Assembly (NCBI GenBank): GCA_002013415.1
Contig: MAEX01000010.1
Span: 62,001 to 126,000 of the forward strand
Length of the DNA stretch: 64,000 bases
Direction of reading: 5' to 3'
Source of the DNA: Mycobacterium sp. D16Q14
Lineage (GTDB): Bacteria; Actinomycetota; Actinomycetes; Mycobacteriales; Mycobacteriaceae
The notes under the pieces were generated by a model. The model searched no databases. It worked only from the letters and a program-made list of their open reading frames with translations, and was not told the DNA's origin. The position numbers were made by a program, and so were the translations under genes. Position 1 is the first letter of the stretch, and every line of letters begins with the position of its first letter. Below, piece by piece: positions 1 through 9,477 of this stretch.

Positions 1-266
1 CTGCGAACCCGGTGCTGCCGCCCTTCGGTCCGCCGCCCAACCCGGCACCTGCCGGAGTCGCGCCGGCCGCGTTCGGCGGAAACGTCGGACCGGTGGGAAG
101 CGCGACCGAGCGCGCACAGCTTGGCAAGGCACTCGGTGGGGACCCGAGCGCGTCACAGCAGCTGCTCCTGGGCCCGGTGGCGCGCGGGACAACCATCTCG
201 GTCAGTCGTGAGGGGTCGGACACCGATTCCGGCCAATCCAATTCGGCCCAGGGAGGCGGACGATGA
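1..266 (+). CDS. mceA: MceA family protein, C-terminal tail (partial, 5' end outside window)
   Basis: The reading frame is open from the window edge and ends in TGA at 264-266, sharing an ATGA overlap with mceB. Only the low-complexity Pro/Gly/Ala tail is visible. Its assignment rests on position directly before mceB and on a shared tail motif: FGG-VGP-GS-TER-QLG followed by QLLLGPVARGT, which recurs at the end of the complete MceA at 29233-30765. MceA is the first of six MCE-domain subunits of a lipid-import complex spanning the cell envelope. The MCE domain itself lies upstream of the window, so substrate or locus type cannot be judged. Confidence 0.85.
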   Translation, partial: ANPVLPPFGPPPNPAPAGVAPAAFGGNVGPVGSATERAQLGKALGGDPSASQQLLLGPVARGTTISVSREGSDTDSGQSNSAQGGGR

Positions 267-1315
267 AGAACTTCCGGGCCGCGGTCGTCGGACTGTCACT
301 GTTTGTCGTGTTCGCCATCGGCGTGACGACCCTGGTGTACGGCACCCTGCTCCGTGACACCACGGGCTCGACCAAGAGCTACAGCGCGATTTTCACCGAT
401 GTCACCGGTGTGCGAGTCGGCGACGACGTGCGCATCGCGGGTGTGCGCGTGGGCCGCGTCGACTCGATCGAGCTGGATGGCTCGCTCGCCAAGCTCAAGT
501 TCCGGGTCAAGAGCAACCAGAATCTGTACGGCAACTCGATTGTCTCGGTGACCTACCAGAACATCATCGGCCAGCGGTACATCTCGCTGTCCCGAGGGCT
601 GGATGGCAGCCCGGAGCGTTTGCCTGAAGGCAGCGTGATTCCGGTGGAGCGCACGGAGCCGTCCTTCGACGTCGGTGCGCTACTCAACGGGTTCGAGCCG
701 TTGTTCACCCTGTTGGACCCGAAGCAGGTCGACAATCTGTCCAACGGGCTCATCGACGCCTTCGCCGGCGACAAGGGTGCACTGGCCCATGTCGTCGCAC
801 AGACCACCGAGATCACGAAATCCTTTGCCGGACGCGATCAGTCGCTGGGTGGGCTCATCGAGAACCTCAACACCGTGCTGGAGAACGTCGCCAAGCAGAA
901 CGACAACCTGGATCAACTCGTGATCCAGAGTCAGAACGTCGTCGGCGAACTGGACAACCGCCGCCAGAGCCTGGTCTCGTCCATCGGTTCGGCCACTCAT
1001 GTGGTCAGCCGGATCCAGACCATCGGTGACAACGTGTACCCGCAGCTGCAGGAGCTTGTCTATCGCGAACCGGGTACCGCCGCGCATATTCTCGCCAATC
1101 AGGACCAGTTCGCATTCCTGGGCTCCAATTTGCCGCTGCTGTTGAAGGGGCTGGCCCGAACGATGCAGGACGGCGCCTACGGCAATTCGTATGCCTGCCA
1201 GCTGAACCTCAACGGATTCTTCCCGGGCCTCAATGATCTGGTGCCCGCGATCGTTCGGCACGCCACGCACGGTGGCATCGCCAAGTACACACCGAAATGC
1301 CGAGGGACCGAATGA
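263..1315 (+). CDS. mceB: MCE family protein MceB
   Basis: This 350-residue protein starts with a short basic segment and one hydrophobic helix (about residues 7-27). A MCE/MlaD domain follows (about 38-115) with the family-typical VRVGDDVRIAGVRVGRV stretch, then a long alpha-helical region and a C-terminal Cys-containing segment. It is expected to sit in the cell envelope as one subunit of the hexameric MceA-F lipid transporter. The ATG at 263 overlaps the mceA stop and mceC starts inside its own stop (ATGA), so translation is coupled. It is a clear paralogue of the MceB at 30762-31817 along its whole length. Confidence 0.95.
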   Translation: MKNFRAAVVGLSLFVVFAIGVTTLVYGTLLRDTTGSTKSYSAIFTDVTGVRVGDDVRIAGVRVGRVDSIELDGSLAKLKFRVKSNQNLYGNSIVSVTYQNIIGQRYISLSRGLDGSPERLPEGSVIPVERTEPSFDVGALLNGFEPLFTLLDPKQVDNLSNGLIDAFAGDKGALAHVVAQTTEITKSFAGRDQSLGGLIENLNTVLENVAKQNDNLDQLVIQSQNVVGELDNRRQSLVSSIGSATHVVSRIQTIGDNVYPQLQELVYREPGTAAHILANQDQFAFLGSNLPLLLKGLARTMQDGAYGNSYACQLNLNGFFPGLNDLVPAIVRHATHGGIAKYTPKCRGTE

Positions 1316-2337
1316 GCCCCCGTGAACGCAGGTTAGAAGACCGCAGCAAGTTCTGGATCGGCATGATCGCCGTCGGCATTGTTACCGCGATCATCGCGTC
1401 GATGCTGCTGTACCGCCAGATCGGTTTCGGATATACCCGATACAAAGCCGAATTCGCGCAGGCGGCACAGCTCAAGAAGGGCGACTACGTCAGCGTCGCC
1501 GGAGTGGATGTCGGCGAAGTCAAAAGCGTTGTGCTCGATGGCACCAAGGTGCTCGTTGACATGCGGGTGCGCGACGAGGTGAAGTTGGGCGCCGAGACGC
1601 AGGCCGCGATCAAGACCACCACGCTGCTCGGCTCGCGCTACGTCGAGTTGCGGCCTCGCGGCGCGGGCGTGATCCCGAATAAGCGAATCGCGTTGTCGCA
1701 CACCGAGGTGCCATATGACTTGCAGGCGCTGCTCGCGGATACCGCTGCCACCTATGAGCAGGTGGACACGACCAAGCTGGCTCAGTCCATCGACATCCTG
1801 GCCAAGCAGCTCGACGGGCTGCCCGAGGCGTTGCCCGAGGCCATGAAGAATCTGAAGGAGCTGTCGGGGATCGTCTCCACCCGGCGGACGCAGATCGGCG
1901 AGTTGCTTAAGAGTGCGTCCACCGTCACCGCTACGCTGCATCGGCAGCAGGCGAATCTCGGGCATCTGGTCTTTCAGGGACGGGACCTCTTGGGGGAATT
2001 CGTGTCCCGCAAGGCATCGTTCCAACGTCTGATGGCGTCGATTACCAAGGTGGTCGACCTGCTGAGCAAGGTTGTCGTCAAGGACCGGCCCGCCTTCGAG
2101 AAGCTGTTGCAACAGCTGCGGGATGTCACGGCACTGGCCAGCGATCACGATGACTACATACGAAACCTGTTGCAGATCCTGCCCGTGCCGCTGCGGAACC
2201 TGACCAACGCCACCGGCTCGGCGTACTCCATGAACATCAACCTGACGAACGGTCTGGTTGTGGACAACTGGATGTGCGCGATCAGCAGCCGTGCAGAGCA
2301 GTGGGGTCTACTCGAGTACTTCAAGGACTGCGCATGA
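1312..2337 (+). CDS. mceC: MCE family protein MceC
   Basis: 341 residues from ATG 1312, which overlaps the mceB stop as ATGA. An in-frame ATG at 1297 would add only five residues and break the coupled pattern seen across the operon. After a charged N-terminus there is one membrane helix (about residues 15-37), a MCE domain (YVSVAGVDVGEVKSV) and a long helical region ending in the short Cys-containing C-terminus typical of MceC. It is probably a subunit of the same envelope lipid-import complex as its neighbours. The paralogue at 31810-32856 has the same architecture and the same ISSRAEQ/ISGRAKQ-type C-terminal segment. Confidence 0.94.
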   Translation: MSPRERRLEDRSKFWIGMIAVGIVTAIIASMLLYRQIGFGYTRYKAEFAQAAQLKKGDYVSVAGVDVGEVKSVVLDGTKVLVDMRVRDEVKLGAETQAAIKTTTLLGSRYVELRPRGAGVIPNKRIALSHTEVPYDLQALLADTAATYEQVDTTKLAQSIDILAKQLDGLPEALPEAMKNLKELSGIVSTRRTQIGELLKSASTVTATLHRQQANLGHLVFQGRDLLGEFVSRKASFQRLMASITKVVDLLSKVVVKDRPAFEKLLQQLRDVTALASDHDDYIRNLLQILPVPLRNLTNATGSAYSMNINLTNGLVVDNWMCAISSRAEQWGLLEYFKDCA

Positions 2338-3473
2338 CCGTGAACCTGACACAGCAGGGGTCCACCGCGCGCCGCATCTTCATGGTTGGCGTGGTTTCGG
2401 TGCTGGTGGTGGTCGCCGCGATCGGTGGCTACCTGGGACTGCGCAAGGCCGGCGTAGTAGACGACAAGATCACCGTCACCGCCCAATTCGATGAGGGCTC
2501 CGGTCTTTTCGTGGGCAATGTGGTCGAGGTGCTTGGCCTGCCGGTAGGCGCCATCGAATCGGTGGAAGCCAAGGGCACGTATGTCCAGGTCAAGTTCAAC
2601 GTCGACAGAGATGTGAAGGTCCCCGCGAATGTCATCGCCGCCGCCTTCACCAGCTCGGTCCTCACCGACCGGCATGTCGCATTGAGCCCGCCGTACACCG
2701 AGGGCCCCGTCTTGAAGGACGGCGATGTCATCCCGCTCGACCGCACCCGCACCCCCGTCGGATTTGACCGGGTGCTGGCGACCGTCGACAAGCTCGCTTC
2801 GGCGATGAAGGGTGACGGGAAGGGCGGCGGACCGGCCGCCGACTTGGTCAGCATCGGAGCCCAGGCCGCCGCGGGTAACGGCGAGCAGGTCAAGACCGCC
2901 CTCGACGAGCTGTCGAAGGCGTTGAAGATGACCACCGATGGCGCCGAGACCAAGGACCAGCTCACTACGATCATCAAGAGCGTGAGCTCGCTGGTGAATG
3001 CGATGGGCGAGAACGACAAGGCGATTCGTCAGTTCGGCTCGGCCGTGCACGGCACTGCCGATATTCTGGCTGCCGAGCGGCTCGGAACCGGCGACACCGG
3101 GCGCAAGGCCAACGAGGTCTTGAAGAACACCGCCGAACTCCTCGAAAAGAACCGCGACGTCATCAAGGGTCTAGTCGGAAACGGCAACGTCACCTTGCAG
3201 TCGTTGACCGACAACCAGCGCGAACTCAAGGAAACTCTGGATCTGCTGCCGCTGACGCTCGACAACGTGGACCGTGTCATCGACCCGGTGAACGGGTCGA
3301 TCCGCCTACACCCGCTGTTGGACAAGCTGCTACTCGAGAGTCAATTCAGCAAGGAAATCTGCAACCTGATGGGCCTGCGGCAGCTCGGGTGCAGCACCGG
3401 GACGCTAGCCGACTACGGTCCTGATTTCGGGCTGACCTACATGCTCGACGGTATGGCCAGGATGGGGCAGTGA
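2334..3473 (+). CDS. mceD: MCE family protein MceD
   Basis: 379 residues from ATG 2334, overlapping the mceC stop by four bases. The frame is open 20 codons further upstream, but that lies inside mceC. One N-terminal membrane helix (about 14-35) precedes a MCE domain containing VGNVVEVLGLPVGAIESV. A helical region and a conserved C-terminal block (KEICNLMGLRQLGCSTGTL) follow, and this block is nearly identical in the second MceD at 32853-33986. It acts as a structural subunit of the Mce lipid transporter. Gene order and overlaps make a single polycistronic unit very likely. Confidence 0.94.
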   Translation: MTVNLTQQGSTARRIFMVGVVSVLVVVAAIGGYLGLRKAGVVDDKITVTAQFDEGSGLFVGNVVEVLGLPVGAIESVEAKGTYVQVKFNVDRDVKVPANVIAAAFTSSVLTDRHVALSPPYTEGPVLKDGDVIPLDRTRTPVGFDRVLATVDKLASAMKGDGKGGGPAADLVSIGAQAAAGNGEQVKTALDELSKALKMTTDGAETKDQLTTIIKSVSSLVNAMGENDKAIRQFGSAVHGTADILAAERLGTGDTGRKANEVLKNTAELLEKNRDVIKGLVGNGNVTLQSLTDNQRELKETLDLLPLTLDNVDRVIDPVNGSIRLHPLLDKLLLESQFSKEICNLMGLRQLGCSTGTLADYGPDFGLTYMLDGMARMGQ

Positions 3474-4660
3474 TGAGCCGCTTGAAGGTTTCCAAGCTGA
3501 GAGTCGCCGCATTGGCTGCGGTCGGCGTCCTCGCCGTATCCGCCTGCACCCCACCGGGACTCGATAGCTTGCCACTTCCGGCCCCCAACATGGGCTCGCA
3601 GTCCTACAAGCTGACCGCACGATTCGCCAACGCGCTCAACCTTCCCGCGAAAGCCAAGGTTCGTCTCGGCGGAGCCGATGTCGGCGAGGTCGAGTCGATG
3701 GATGCCGTCGACTATGTAGCAGTGGTCCAGTTGCGCATCCGTCAAGGTGTGCGGTTGCCCGTCGGAACCACGGCACAGCTACGCACGGCCACCCCGCTCG
3801 GCGATGTGTTCGTCGCCGTCACTCCACCGGACAAGGGCACCGGTCAGTTCCTCAAGGACGGGGGCACGCTGGATCTGGACAACACCTCTTCGGCAGCCAC
3901 GGTGGAAGGCGTGCTCGCCTCTGCGGCCGTGCTCGTCAACGGTGGCGTCATCCGCAACTTGACGCACGTGATAAACGGCCTGGGAAGGTCTTCCGGCGGT
4001 AATGGCAGTAATGGCATCGTGTTCGGCGACATCGTGAAGCAGTCAGATCAGTTGATGGGCACGCTCAACGGCCGGTCGTCGCAGATCCAGAACTCGTTGG
4101 ACAAGACCTCCCAGCTGGCCTCGACGCTGTCGGCGCGGGAGAAGACGATCAACGATCTGCTGGAGGCAGGCGCGCCGGCGTTGAAGGCAATCGATCCCGG
4201 CCAGGTCGGCGATCTCGCGGATACTGCCGGGCACATCTCCGATCAGCTGGCGAAGTTCCCGTCGATCCAGGGCACCGACACCCGCAGTATGTTCGCCGAC
4301 TTCAACTCGATCGCGCGGGGCTTCAACGACATCGCGGTGAGCCCCGACACCAGCCTGGTCGCACTGAACCGACTAATCCCAATGTTGGTGAAGGCGAATG
4401 CAGGCAGCGCGCTTGCCGTCGACGTCAACATGGCCAAGCTCGCGCTGGGCAACTGGCCCGACGCCGGGTACAAGGGCGACCCGACATTCCACGGCCCCAA
4501 GCAAGCCGACTGGGGTTACCTCGTCGGCAGTTTCAAGTACTCGCTGTACCGGTTGCAGGAGCGGGTTGTTGGTCAGGGACCGAACCCGCCTGCCCCGGCA
4601 CCCGCGCCGGAAGCGCCACCCGCACCTGCCCCGGCACCAGAACCAGGACCGGGCCGATGA
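3470..4660 (+). CDS. mceE: MCE family lipoprotein MceE
   Basis: 396 residues from GTG 3470; the next codon is ATG (3473), and both overlap the mceD stop, so the exact start is ambiguous by one codon. A signal peptide ends in a lipobox (AVSAC, Cys26), matching the lipoprotein nature of MceE/LprK-type subunits. The MCE domain (VRLGGADVGEVESMD) is followed by a long helical region and a Pro/Ala-rich C-terminal tail (APAPAPEAPPAPAPAPEP). The lipid anchor probably tethers this subunit to the outer face of the inner membrane within the Mce tunnel. Confidence 0.94.
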   Translation: MMSRLKVSKLRVAALAAVGVLAVSACTPPGLDSLPLPAPNMGSQSYKLTARFANALNLPAKAKVRLGGADVGEVESMDAVDYVAVVQLRIRQGVRLPVGTTAQLRTATPLGDVFVAVTPPDKGTGQFLKDGGTLDLDNTSSAATVEGVLASAAVLVNGGVIRNLTHVINGLGRSSGGNGSNGIVFGDIVKQSDQLMGTLNGRSSQIQNSLDKTSQLASTLSAREKTINDLLEAGAPALKAIDPGQVGDLADTAGHISDQLAKFPSIQGTDTRSMFADFNSIARGFNDIAVSPDTSLVALNRLIPMLVKANAGSALAVDVNMAKLALGNWPDAGYKGDPTFHGPKQADWGYLVGSFKYSLYRLQERVVGQGPNPPAPAPAPEAPPAPAPAPEPGPGR

Positions 4661-6027
4661 CCGCGCCCGCGACTGGCCCCGCACAGTCCCATGGTTTGCT
4701 GGAATCGACTTCCCGAGGGCTGCTGGCGGCCTCAGATGTCTTCAAGCGCAGCTGGAAATGGCTGTCCGTAGTCGGCTTGGTGGGCATCCTCGTCATCTGC
4801 GCCGGGTATGTGATGTTCGGGACCTTGAAGGTCAATCCGATCGAGTCCAAGTACCGGGTGAAGGTGCAGCTGCACGAATCCGGTGGGCTGCTGCCGAATC
4901 AGGAAGTCATGCTGCGCGGGGTTCCCATCGGCCGGGTGCAGTCCGTCAATCTGGAGAAGGGCGGCGTGGTCGCGACCGCCGCGATCGACGGTGCCGTGAA
5001 GTTGCCGGCCAACAGCGAGGTGCGTGTCTCCGGACTGTCGCCTGCCGGTGAGCAGTACCTCGACTTCCGTCCGACGACGAACGACGGCCCATTCCTGGGG
5101 AACAACAGCGTTGTCGCGCTGGGCCGGGCCAGCACTCCGATGACCCTCGCGCAGGTGCTGGCGGATTCCGATGGGCTACTGGCTCAGCTTGATACCGACA
5201 AGCTGAGCACCATCCGTAAGGAGCTCGGTGTCAGCACGCAAGGCCCGGAAAAGCTCGCCGATATCTTCGACGGGGGTACGTTCCTCATCACCACACTCGA
5301 TGGTGTGCTGCCGGAAACGGTGACTCTGTTGAAGTCGAGCAAGGTGACCTTCTCGACGCTCGTCGACCTCAACTCGGGGTTGGATGCGACCGGCCAGCAG
5401 CTGGGCAGCACCTTCGGCGGGTTGAAGAAGATGGACGGCGGCTTCCGGACGCTGCTCGGGCAGGCCCCGCAGACATTGCACGGTGTGGATAATCTCTTCA
5501 CCGATAACTCCGACACCATGGTGCAGCTCTTAGGCAATCTCGCGACGGTCGCGCAGCTGAACTACGTGCGCGTCCCTGCGCTCAATGCGCTGTTCCCCGG
5601 ACCGGAGGTGCGTGGGTCGACGCTGGAGAGTGCGGCGACCATCTTCCACGATGGCGCCATCTGGGCACTTGCGGACCTGCTGTACCCGCGGCCCACATGT
5701 GACTACGCGACGCCGCGCAAGCCCGTCTCGGATGCCAGCTTCTATGAACCGGCGCTGTACTCCACGTACTGCGCCAACCCCGACCCGGCGGTGCTGGTCC
5801 GTGGTGCGCGCAACGCACCGCGTCCGGCCGACGACGATACCGCGGGCCCGCCGCCCAATGCCGACCTGGCGAAGGTGGCCGATCCAACGCCACGGGGCAA
5901 GTGGAGCGTTCCGACGCCGTATGGTGGACCGCAGTGGCCTCTCCCGATTCCCGGAGATGCACCTTTACCCCCCGATGCGCCTGCGCCACCGCCCGGTTTC
6001 GGTAATACTCCACCCACCGGACGCTAG
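4657..6027 (+). CDS. mceF: MCE family protein MceF
   Basis: 456 residues from ATG 4657, overlapping mceE by four bases. A cytoplasmic N-terminus of about 30 residues leads into one membrane helix (about 33-55) and a MCE domain (LLPNQEVMLRGVPIGRVQSV). The helical region is followed by a tail rich in Pro and Gly. Near the C-terminus is a block, RNAPRPADDDTAGPPPNADL, that recurs almost unchanged in the second MceF (35188-36441), so this tail is under constraint despite its low complexity. It is the last of the six MCE subunits; a 44-base gap separates it from the accessory gene. Confidence 0.94.
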   Translation: MTAPATGPAQSHGLLESTSRGLLAASDVFKRSWKWLSVVGLVGILVICAGYVMFGTLKVNPIESKYRVKVQLHESGGLLPNQEVMLRGVPIGRVQSVNLEKGGVVATAAIDGAVKLPANSEVRVSGLSPAGEQYLDFRPTTNDGPFLGNNSVVALGRASTPMTLAQVLADSDGLLAQLDTDKLSTIRKELGVSTQGPEKLADIFDGGTFLITTLDGVLPETVTLLKSSKVTFSTLVDLNSGLDATGQQLGSTFGGLKKMDGGFRTLLGQAPQTLHGVDNLFTDNSDTMVQLLGNLATVAQLNYVRVPALNALFPGPEVRGSTLESAATIFHDGAIWALADLLYPRPTCDYATPRKPVSDASFYEPALYSTYCANPDPAVLVRGARNAPRPADDDTAGPPPNADLAKVADPTPRGKWSVPTPYGGPQWPLPIPGDAPLPPDAPAPPPGFGNTPPTGR

Positions 6028-6071
6028 GCGCGCTCGGACAGGTACCAGCACGACGCGCAAGGAGCACAACC

Positions 6072-6779
6072 ATGGCAGACGACGCTGCCGGCAAGAACGC
6101 CAAGAAGGCGGACACGGAGAAGGCCGAAGAATCTTCGACTCCGTCGACACAGGCCGAATCGACGCCGGACGAGGCAACCGACGCCGTCGCGGACGAGGTT
6201 GCCGATTTCGATGCGGAGGTAGCTGCGAAGGATTCCGAGGACTCCGATGACGAGGACATCAGCCTCGAACCGGACGAAGAGGAAAAGAGTCCGAAACGCA
6301 TGCAGGGGCGACATTGGGCGTGGACCGCGGCCGCAGTCGTGGTGATCGCGATCGCCGCCGGGACTGCCGTCATCGGCCGCCTCTACGAAGAGCAGCGCGC
6401 GGAAGAGCGGTCATCCCGTGAGGCTCTCACCGCGGCACAGGAGTTCGCCGGGGTATTGACCAATGTGGACAGTGCCAAGCTCGACGAAAACTACAACAAG
6501 ACCATGGACGGGTCCACGGGCAAGTTCAAGGACATGTACGACAAGTCCAGTGCGCAGCTACGGCAGATCCTGGTGGAGAACAAGGCCAGTTCACGCGGGG
6601 TCGTCGTCGACTCCGCGGTGAAGACTGCGACCCCGGACAAGGTCCAGGTTCTCCTGTTTATCGATCAGTCGGTGTCCAATGTCGCGGTGCCCGAGCCTCG
6701 TATGGACCGCAGCAGAGTGCAGATGACGATGGAGAAGATCGACGGGCGCTGGCTGGCCAGCGATGTTGAGCTGACCTAG
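6072..6779 (+). CDS. Mce-associated membrane protein (Mam-like)
   Basis: 235 residues. The first 75 residues are very acidic and rich in Ala, Glu and Asp, with no signal peptide. A single membrane helix follows (about 82-101), then a C-terminal extracytoplasmic domain with the fold length of Mce-associated (Mam/VirB8-like) proteins. It follows mceF by 44 bases with a GCAAGGAGCACAACC ribosome-binding region. Mam proteins help assemble or stabilise Mce complexes. No equivalent follows the second mce set in this window, so this protein could serve both. Confidence 0.85.
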   Translation: MADDAAGKNAKKADTEKAEESSTPSTQAESTPDEATDAVADEVADFDAEVAAKDSEDSDDEDISLEPDEEEKSPKRMQGRHWAWTAAAVVVIAIAAGTAVIGRLYEEQRAEERSSREALTAAQEFAGVLTNVDSAKLDENYNKTMDGSTGKFKDMYDKSSAQLRQILVENKASSRGVVVDSAVKTATPDKVQVLLFIDQSVSNVAVPEPRMDRSRVQMTMEKIDGRWLASDVELT

Positions 6780-6790
6780 AACCTCGTGCG

Positions 6791-7270
6791 ATGACCATTG
6801 GTGGGCTGCTGCTCGTCGCCCTGGGGATCGCCATCGGGATGGTCGGGATCGTGGTGCCCATGGTGCCCGGAACGACCTTGGTGGTGCTCTCCATCGGCGT
6901 ATGGGCGCTCGTCGAATCCACCACGAAGTCCTGGGTGGTCCTGGGCATCGTCGCGGCGCTCGCCGTCGCGACCATGGTGGTGAAGTACGTGTGGCCCGCT
7001 GCCCGCATGCGCGAGGCCGGGGTGCCCACACTGAGCCTGTTACTTGGCGGCGCCGCGGCGATTGTCGGGTTTTTCGTGATCCCGGTGGTGGGGTTGGTGA
7101 TCGGCTTCGTGCTAGGCATCTACCTCGCGGAGTTCCTGCGACGCAATAGCCAGAAGCAGGCGTGGGGAGCGACCGTGACGGCTGTGAAGGCGGTGGCCAC
7201 CTCGATCGGCATCGAGATGGTGGGTGCGATGGTGTCGGCAGGCATCTGGCTCGGCGCCGTACTGACCTGA
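6791..7270 (+). CDS. DUF456 family membrane protein
   Basis: 159 residues, almost entirely hydrophobic, with about four to five membrane segments and Gly-rich loops (GMVGIVVPMVPGTTLV), which fits DUF456. The start is ATG 6791, eleven bases after the mam stop, so it is probably the last gene of the mce transcript. It runs convergently into the phosphatase gene with an eight-base gap. Function is unknown for this family; small Gly-rich repeats suggest tightly packed helices. I see no catalytic motif. Confidence 0.8.
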   Translation: MTIGGLLLVALGIAIGMVGIVVPMVPGTTLVVLSIGVWALVESTTKSWVVLGIVAALAVATMVVKYVWPAARMREAGVPTLSLLLGGAAAIVGFFVIPVVGLVIGFVLGIYLAEFLRRNSQKQAWGATVTAVKAVATSIGIEMVGAMVSAGIWLGAVLT

Positions 7271-7278
7271 ATCGTCGA

Positions 7279-8109
7279 CTAGGTCAGTGCTGTCCGCAAC
7301 GCCGCGAGACCTTCGCCGTCGAACCCGGCAGCTGTCAGCATCGACTCGGGTGATCCGAAAAGCCTTGTGATTTCGCTGAATCCGGTGTCGAGGTACTCCT
7401 CGCGTACGCCGAGCACCTCATCGGAGAGCATCGCAGCCATGGTCTGCGCGAGCTCGGGTTCGGCGGCATCCATCTGTGCGGAGATGTGGGCCCGCATCGC
7501 CGCGATCGCGGCATTGCTGCGCAGGTAGTCCGCGGCGATATCGGCGTAGTCGACGCCGACCGAATGCAGTATCACCCCGATGAGGAGTCCGGTCCGGTCC
7601 TTGCCTGCCGCGCAGTGCACTAAAGCCGTTGCACCGCCGGCGAGTTGATCGGCTATCGCCTTGAGGGCGACGAGGGTGCCGGGGAGCTCGACGAATCGGC
7701 GATATTCGGCCAGCATGAATTCCACCTGCGATGCGGGGTCCGGGCCACGGCCCGAGGTCATGCTGGTGATCATCATCTGCCGGTAGGCGATTTCGTGAGG
7801 AGCGCGTTCCTCGCCGGCGGCCGGGGTGGCGAAGGGAACCTCGTGCACCCGGATTGCGCCGTCCACTCGATCGGAACCGGTGCGCGCAATCTCGGTGGGA
7901 CTGCGTAGGTCATACAGGTCAGTGACGCCGAGGGCGCGTAGTGCCTGGGAGCCGGCCGCGGTCAGACCGCTGAGTTCGGAGGACCGGAACAGCACCCCGG
8001 GTCTGAGGGTGACCGGTGAGTCCGAACCGCCGACATCCCGGAAGTTCCAGATGCCCTCGATGGGGCTGTGTGCGTGGGAAGCGGTCGATTCGGCGTTGGA
8101 GATCGTCAC
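7279..8109 (-). CDS. PtpB-like tyrosine/phosphoinositide phosphatase
   Basis: 276 residues from a GTG start at 8109 that overlaps the stop of the upstream transporter gene (GTGA). The catalytic P-loop reads HCAAGKDRTG with nucleophile Cys166 and Arg172; the Lys-Asp after Gly is the signature of the PtpB/DSP-like triple-specificity group. The N-terminal NFRDVGG motif (residues 22-28) is also typical. M. tuberculosis PtpB is secreted into macrophages; here there is no signal peptide, as in that protein. Its length matches the family. The context (before pntA, near an APH kinase) resembles the M. tuberculosis ptpB locus. Confidence 0.88.
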   Translation of the reverse strand: MTISNAESTASHAHSPIEGIWNFRDVGGSDSPVTLRPGVLFRSSELSGLTAAGSQALRALGVTDLYDLRSPTEIARTGSDRVDGAIRVHEVPFATPAAGEERAPHEIAYRQMMITSMTSGRGPDPASQVEFMLAEYRRFVELPGTLVALKAIADQLAGGATALVHCAAGKDRTGLLIGVILHSVGVDYADIAADYLRSNAAIAAMRAHISAQMDAAEPELAQTMAAMLSDEVLGVREEYLDTGFSEITRLFGSPESMLTAAGFDGEGLAALRTALT

Positions 8110-9374
8110 ACCCCCACGGTAGCGGGCGCCTTATCGAGGGCGCTTTCGCCCGGTTTGTGGCGGAACAGCAGGAAGAACGCGAAAGTGACCACCAACGTGT
8201 ACCCGGCAAAGCTCAACCAGATGCCGTGCCAGTCCTTGCCCTGATCCGGATAGGTGAAGAAGTACTCGATGACGGCGCCGCTGATGAGACTACCGAGCAT
8301 GGCGCCCACCCCATTGGTCATCAGCATGAACAGGCCCTGCGCGCTCGCCCGGATCGCGGGATCGCACTGGTCCTCAACGAACAGCTGGCCCGACACGTTG
8401 AAGAAGTCGAAGGCCATGCCGTAGACGATGCAGGACAGCACGATCATCCAGAGTCCGTCTCCGGGGTTGCCGTAGGCGAACAGGCCGAAGCGCAGTGTCC
8501 ACGCCACCATGCTCATGAGCATGACCGCCTTGATTCCAAAGCGGCGCAGGAAGAATGGGATCGCCAGGATGAACAGCGTCTCGGAGATCTGCGAGATGGA
8601 CATGATGATGGCGGGATGCTCGACGGCGAAGAGGTTCTTGTACGCGTCGATGCCCGCGAAGTCATGCAGGAACGTGTCACCGTAGGCATTGGTGAGTTGT
8701 AGGGCGCCGCCGAGCAGCATCGCGAAGATGAAGAAGATCGTCATTGTGCGATGACGGAAGAGGGTGAACGCGGTGAGCCCGAATCTGTCCGCGAATGTGG
8801 TGCTGTGCGTGCGATCCAGCTTCGGTGGACAGCTCGGCAGCGTGAACGCGTAGAGCCCCAGGAGTAGCGCCGCCGTCCCGGCGACGTAGAACTGGCCAGC
8901 CGACGTCTCCAGCTTCAGCAGGCTCACTGTGTGCAATGCGGCGATGAATCCGGCGGTGCCCCACACCCGGATCGGCGGGAAGCTTCCGACGGTGTCCTTG
9001 CCGGCATCTTTGAGCGCGTTGAAGGCGACCGTGATGGCCAGGGACAGCGACGGCATGTAACACAGCATGTTGAGCAGCAGAACCCAGAAGAAGACGGTGG
9101 GGCTGTTCACCTGAGGAAGGGTGAACAGTGCTGCGGCGCCTCCGAGATGCAATATCCCGTAAAGTTTTTCGGCGTTCACCCACTTGTCGGCGATCGCACC
9201 CATGATGGGCGGTGTGAGGATCGCGGCGATGCCCATGGTGGAGAAGGTGGCGCCGAAGTGTGCACCCGACCAGTGCTTGTCGTTGAACCAGTACGCCCCG
9301 AGCGTCAGCAGCCATGCTCCCCACACGAAGAACTGCAGGAAGTTCATGACGATGAGGCGGGCAGAGAGGTTCAT
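8106..9374 (-). CDS. MFS transporter, NupG-like nucleoside:H+ symporter family
   Basis: 422 residues from ATG 9374. The open frame extends further upstream to 9572, but that part is polar, overlaps the divergent kinase gene and has no family features. About twelve membrane helices are visible, beginning with NFLQFFVWGAWLLTLGAYWF. This resembles the N-terminus of NupG/XapB-type nucleoside permeases. It probably imports nucleosides or a related small molecule with protons. It is translationally coupled to the downstream phosphatase (stop and start overlap), so the two probably share a transcript. Confidence 0.85.
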   Translation of the reverse strand: MNLSARLIVMNFLQFFVWGAWLLTLGAYWFNDKHWSGAHFGATFSTMGIAAILTPPIMGAIADKWVNAEKLYGILHLGGAAALFTLPQVNSPTVFFWVLLLNMLCYMPSLSLAITVAFNALKDAGKDTVGSFPPIRVWGTAGFIAALHTVSLLKLETSAGQFYVAGTAALLLGLYAFTLPSCPPKLDRTHSTTFADRFGLTAFTLFRHRTMTIFFIFAMLLGGALQLTNAYGDTFLHDFAGIDAYKNLFAVEHPAIIMSISQISETLFILAIPFFLRRFGIKAVMLMSMVAWTLRFGLFAYGNPGDGLWMIVLSCIVYGMAFDFFNVSGQLFVEDQCDPAIRASAQGLFMLMTNGVGAMLGSLISGAVIEYFFTYPDQGKDWHGIWLSFAGYTLVVTFAFFLLFRHKPGESALDKAPATVGV

Positions 9375-9477
9375 TGGACACCAATACTGAGGGACATCGG
9401 CCCAGTTGGCAGCGTGAACGGTTAAGGAATGCCACGGCCCCTCGCTCGGGGTTTGTGCCGTCAGGTAAACATGACCC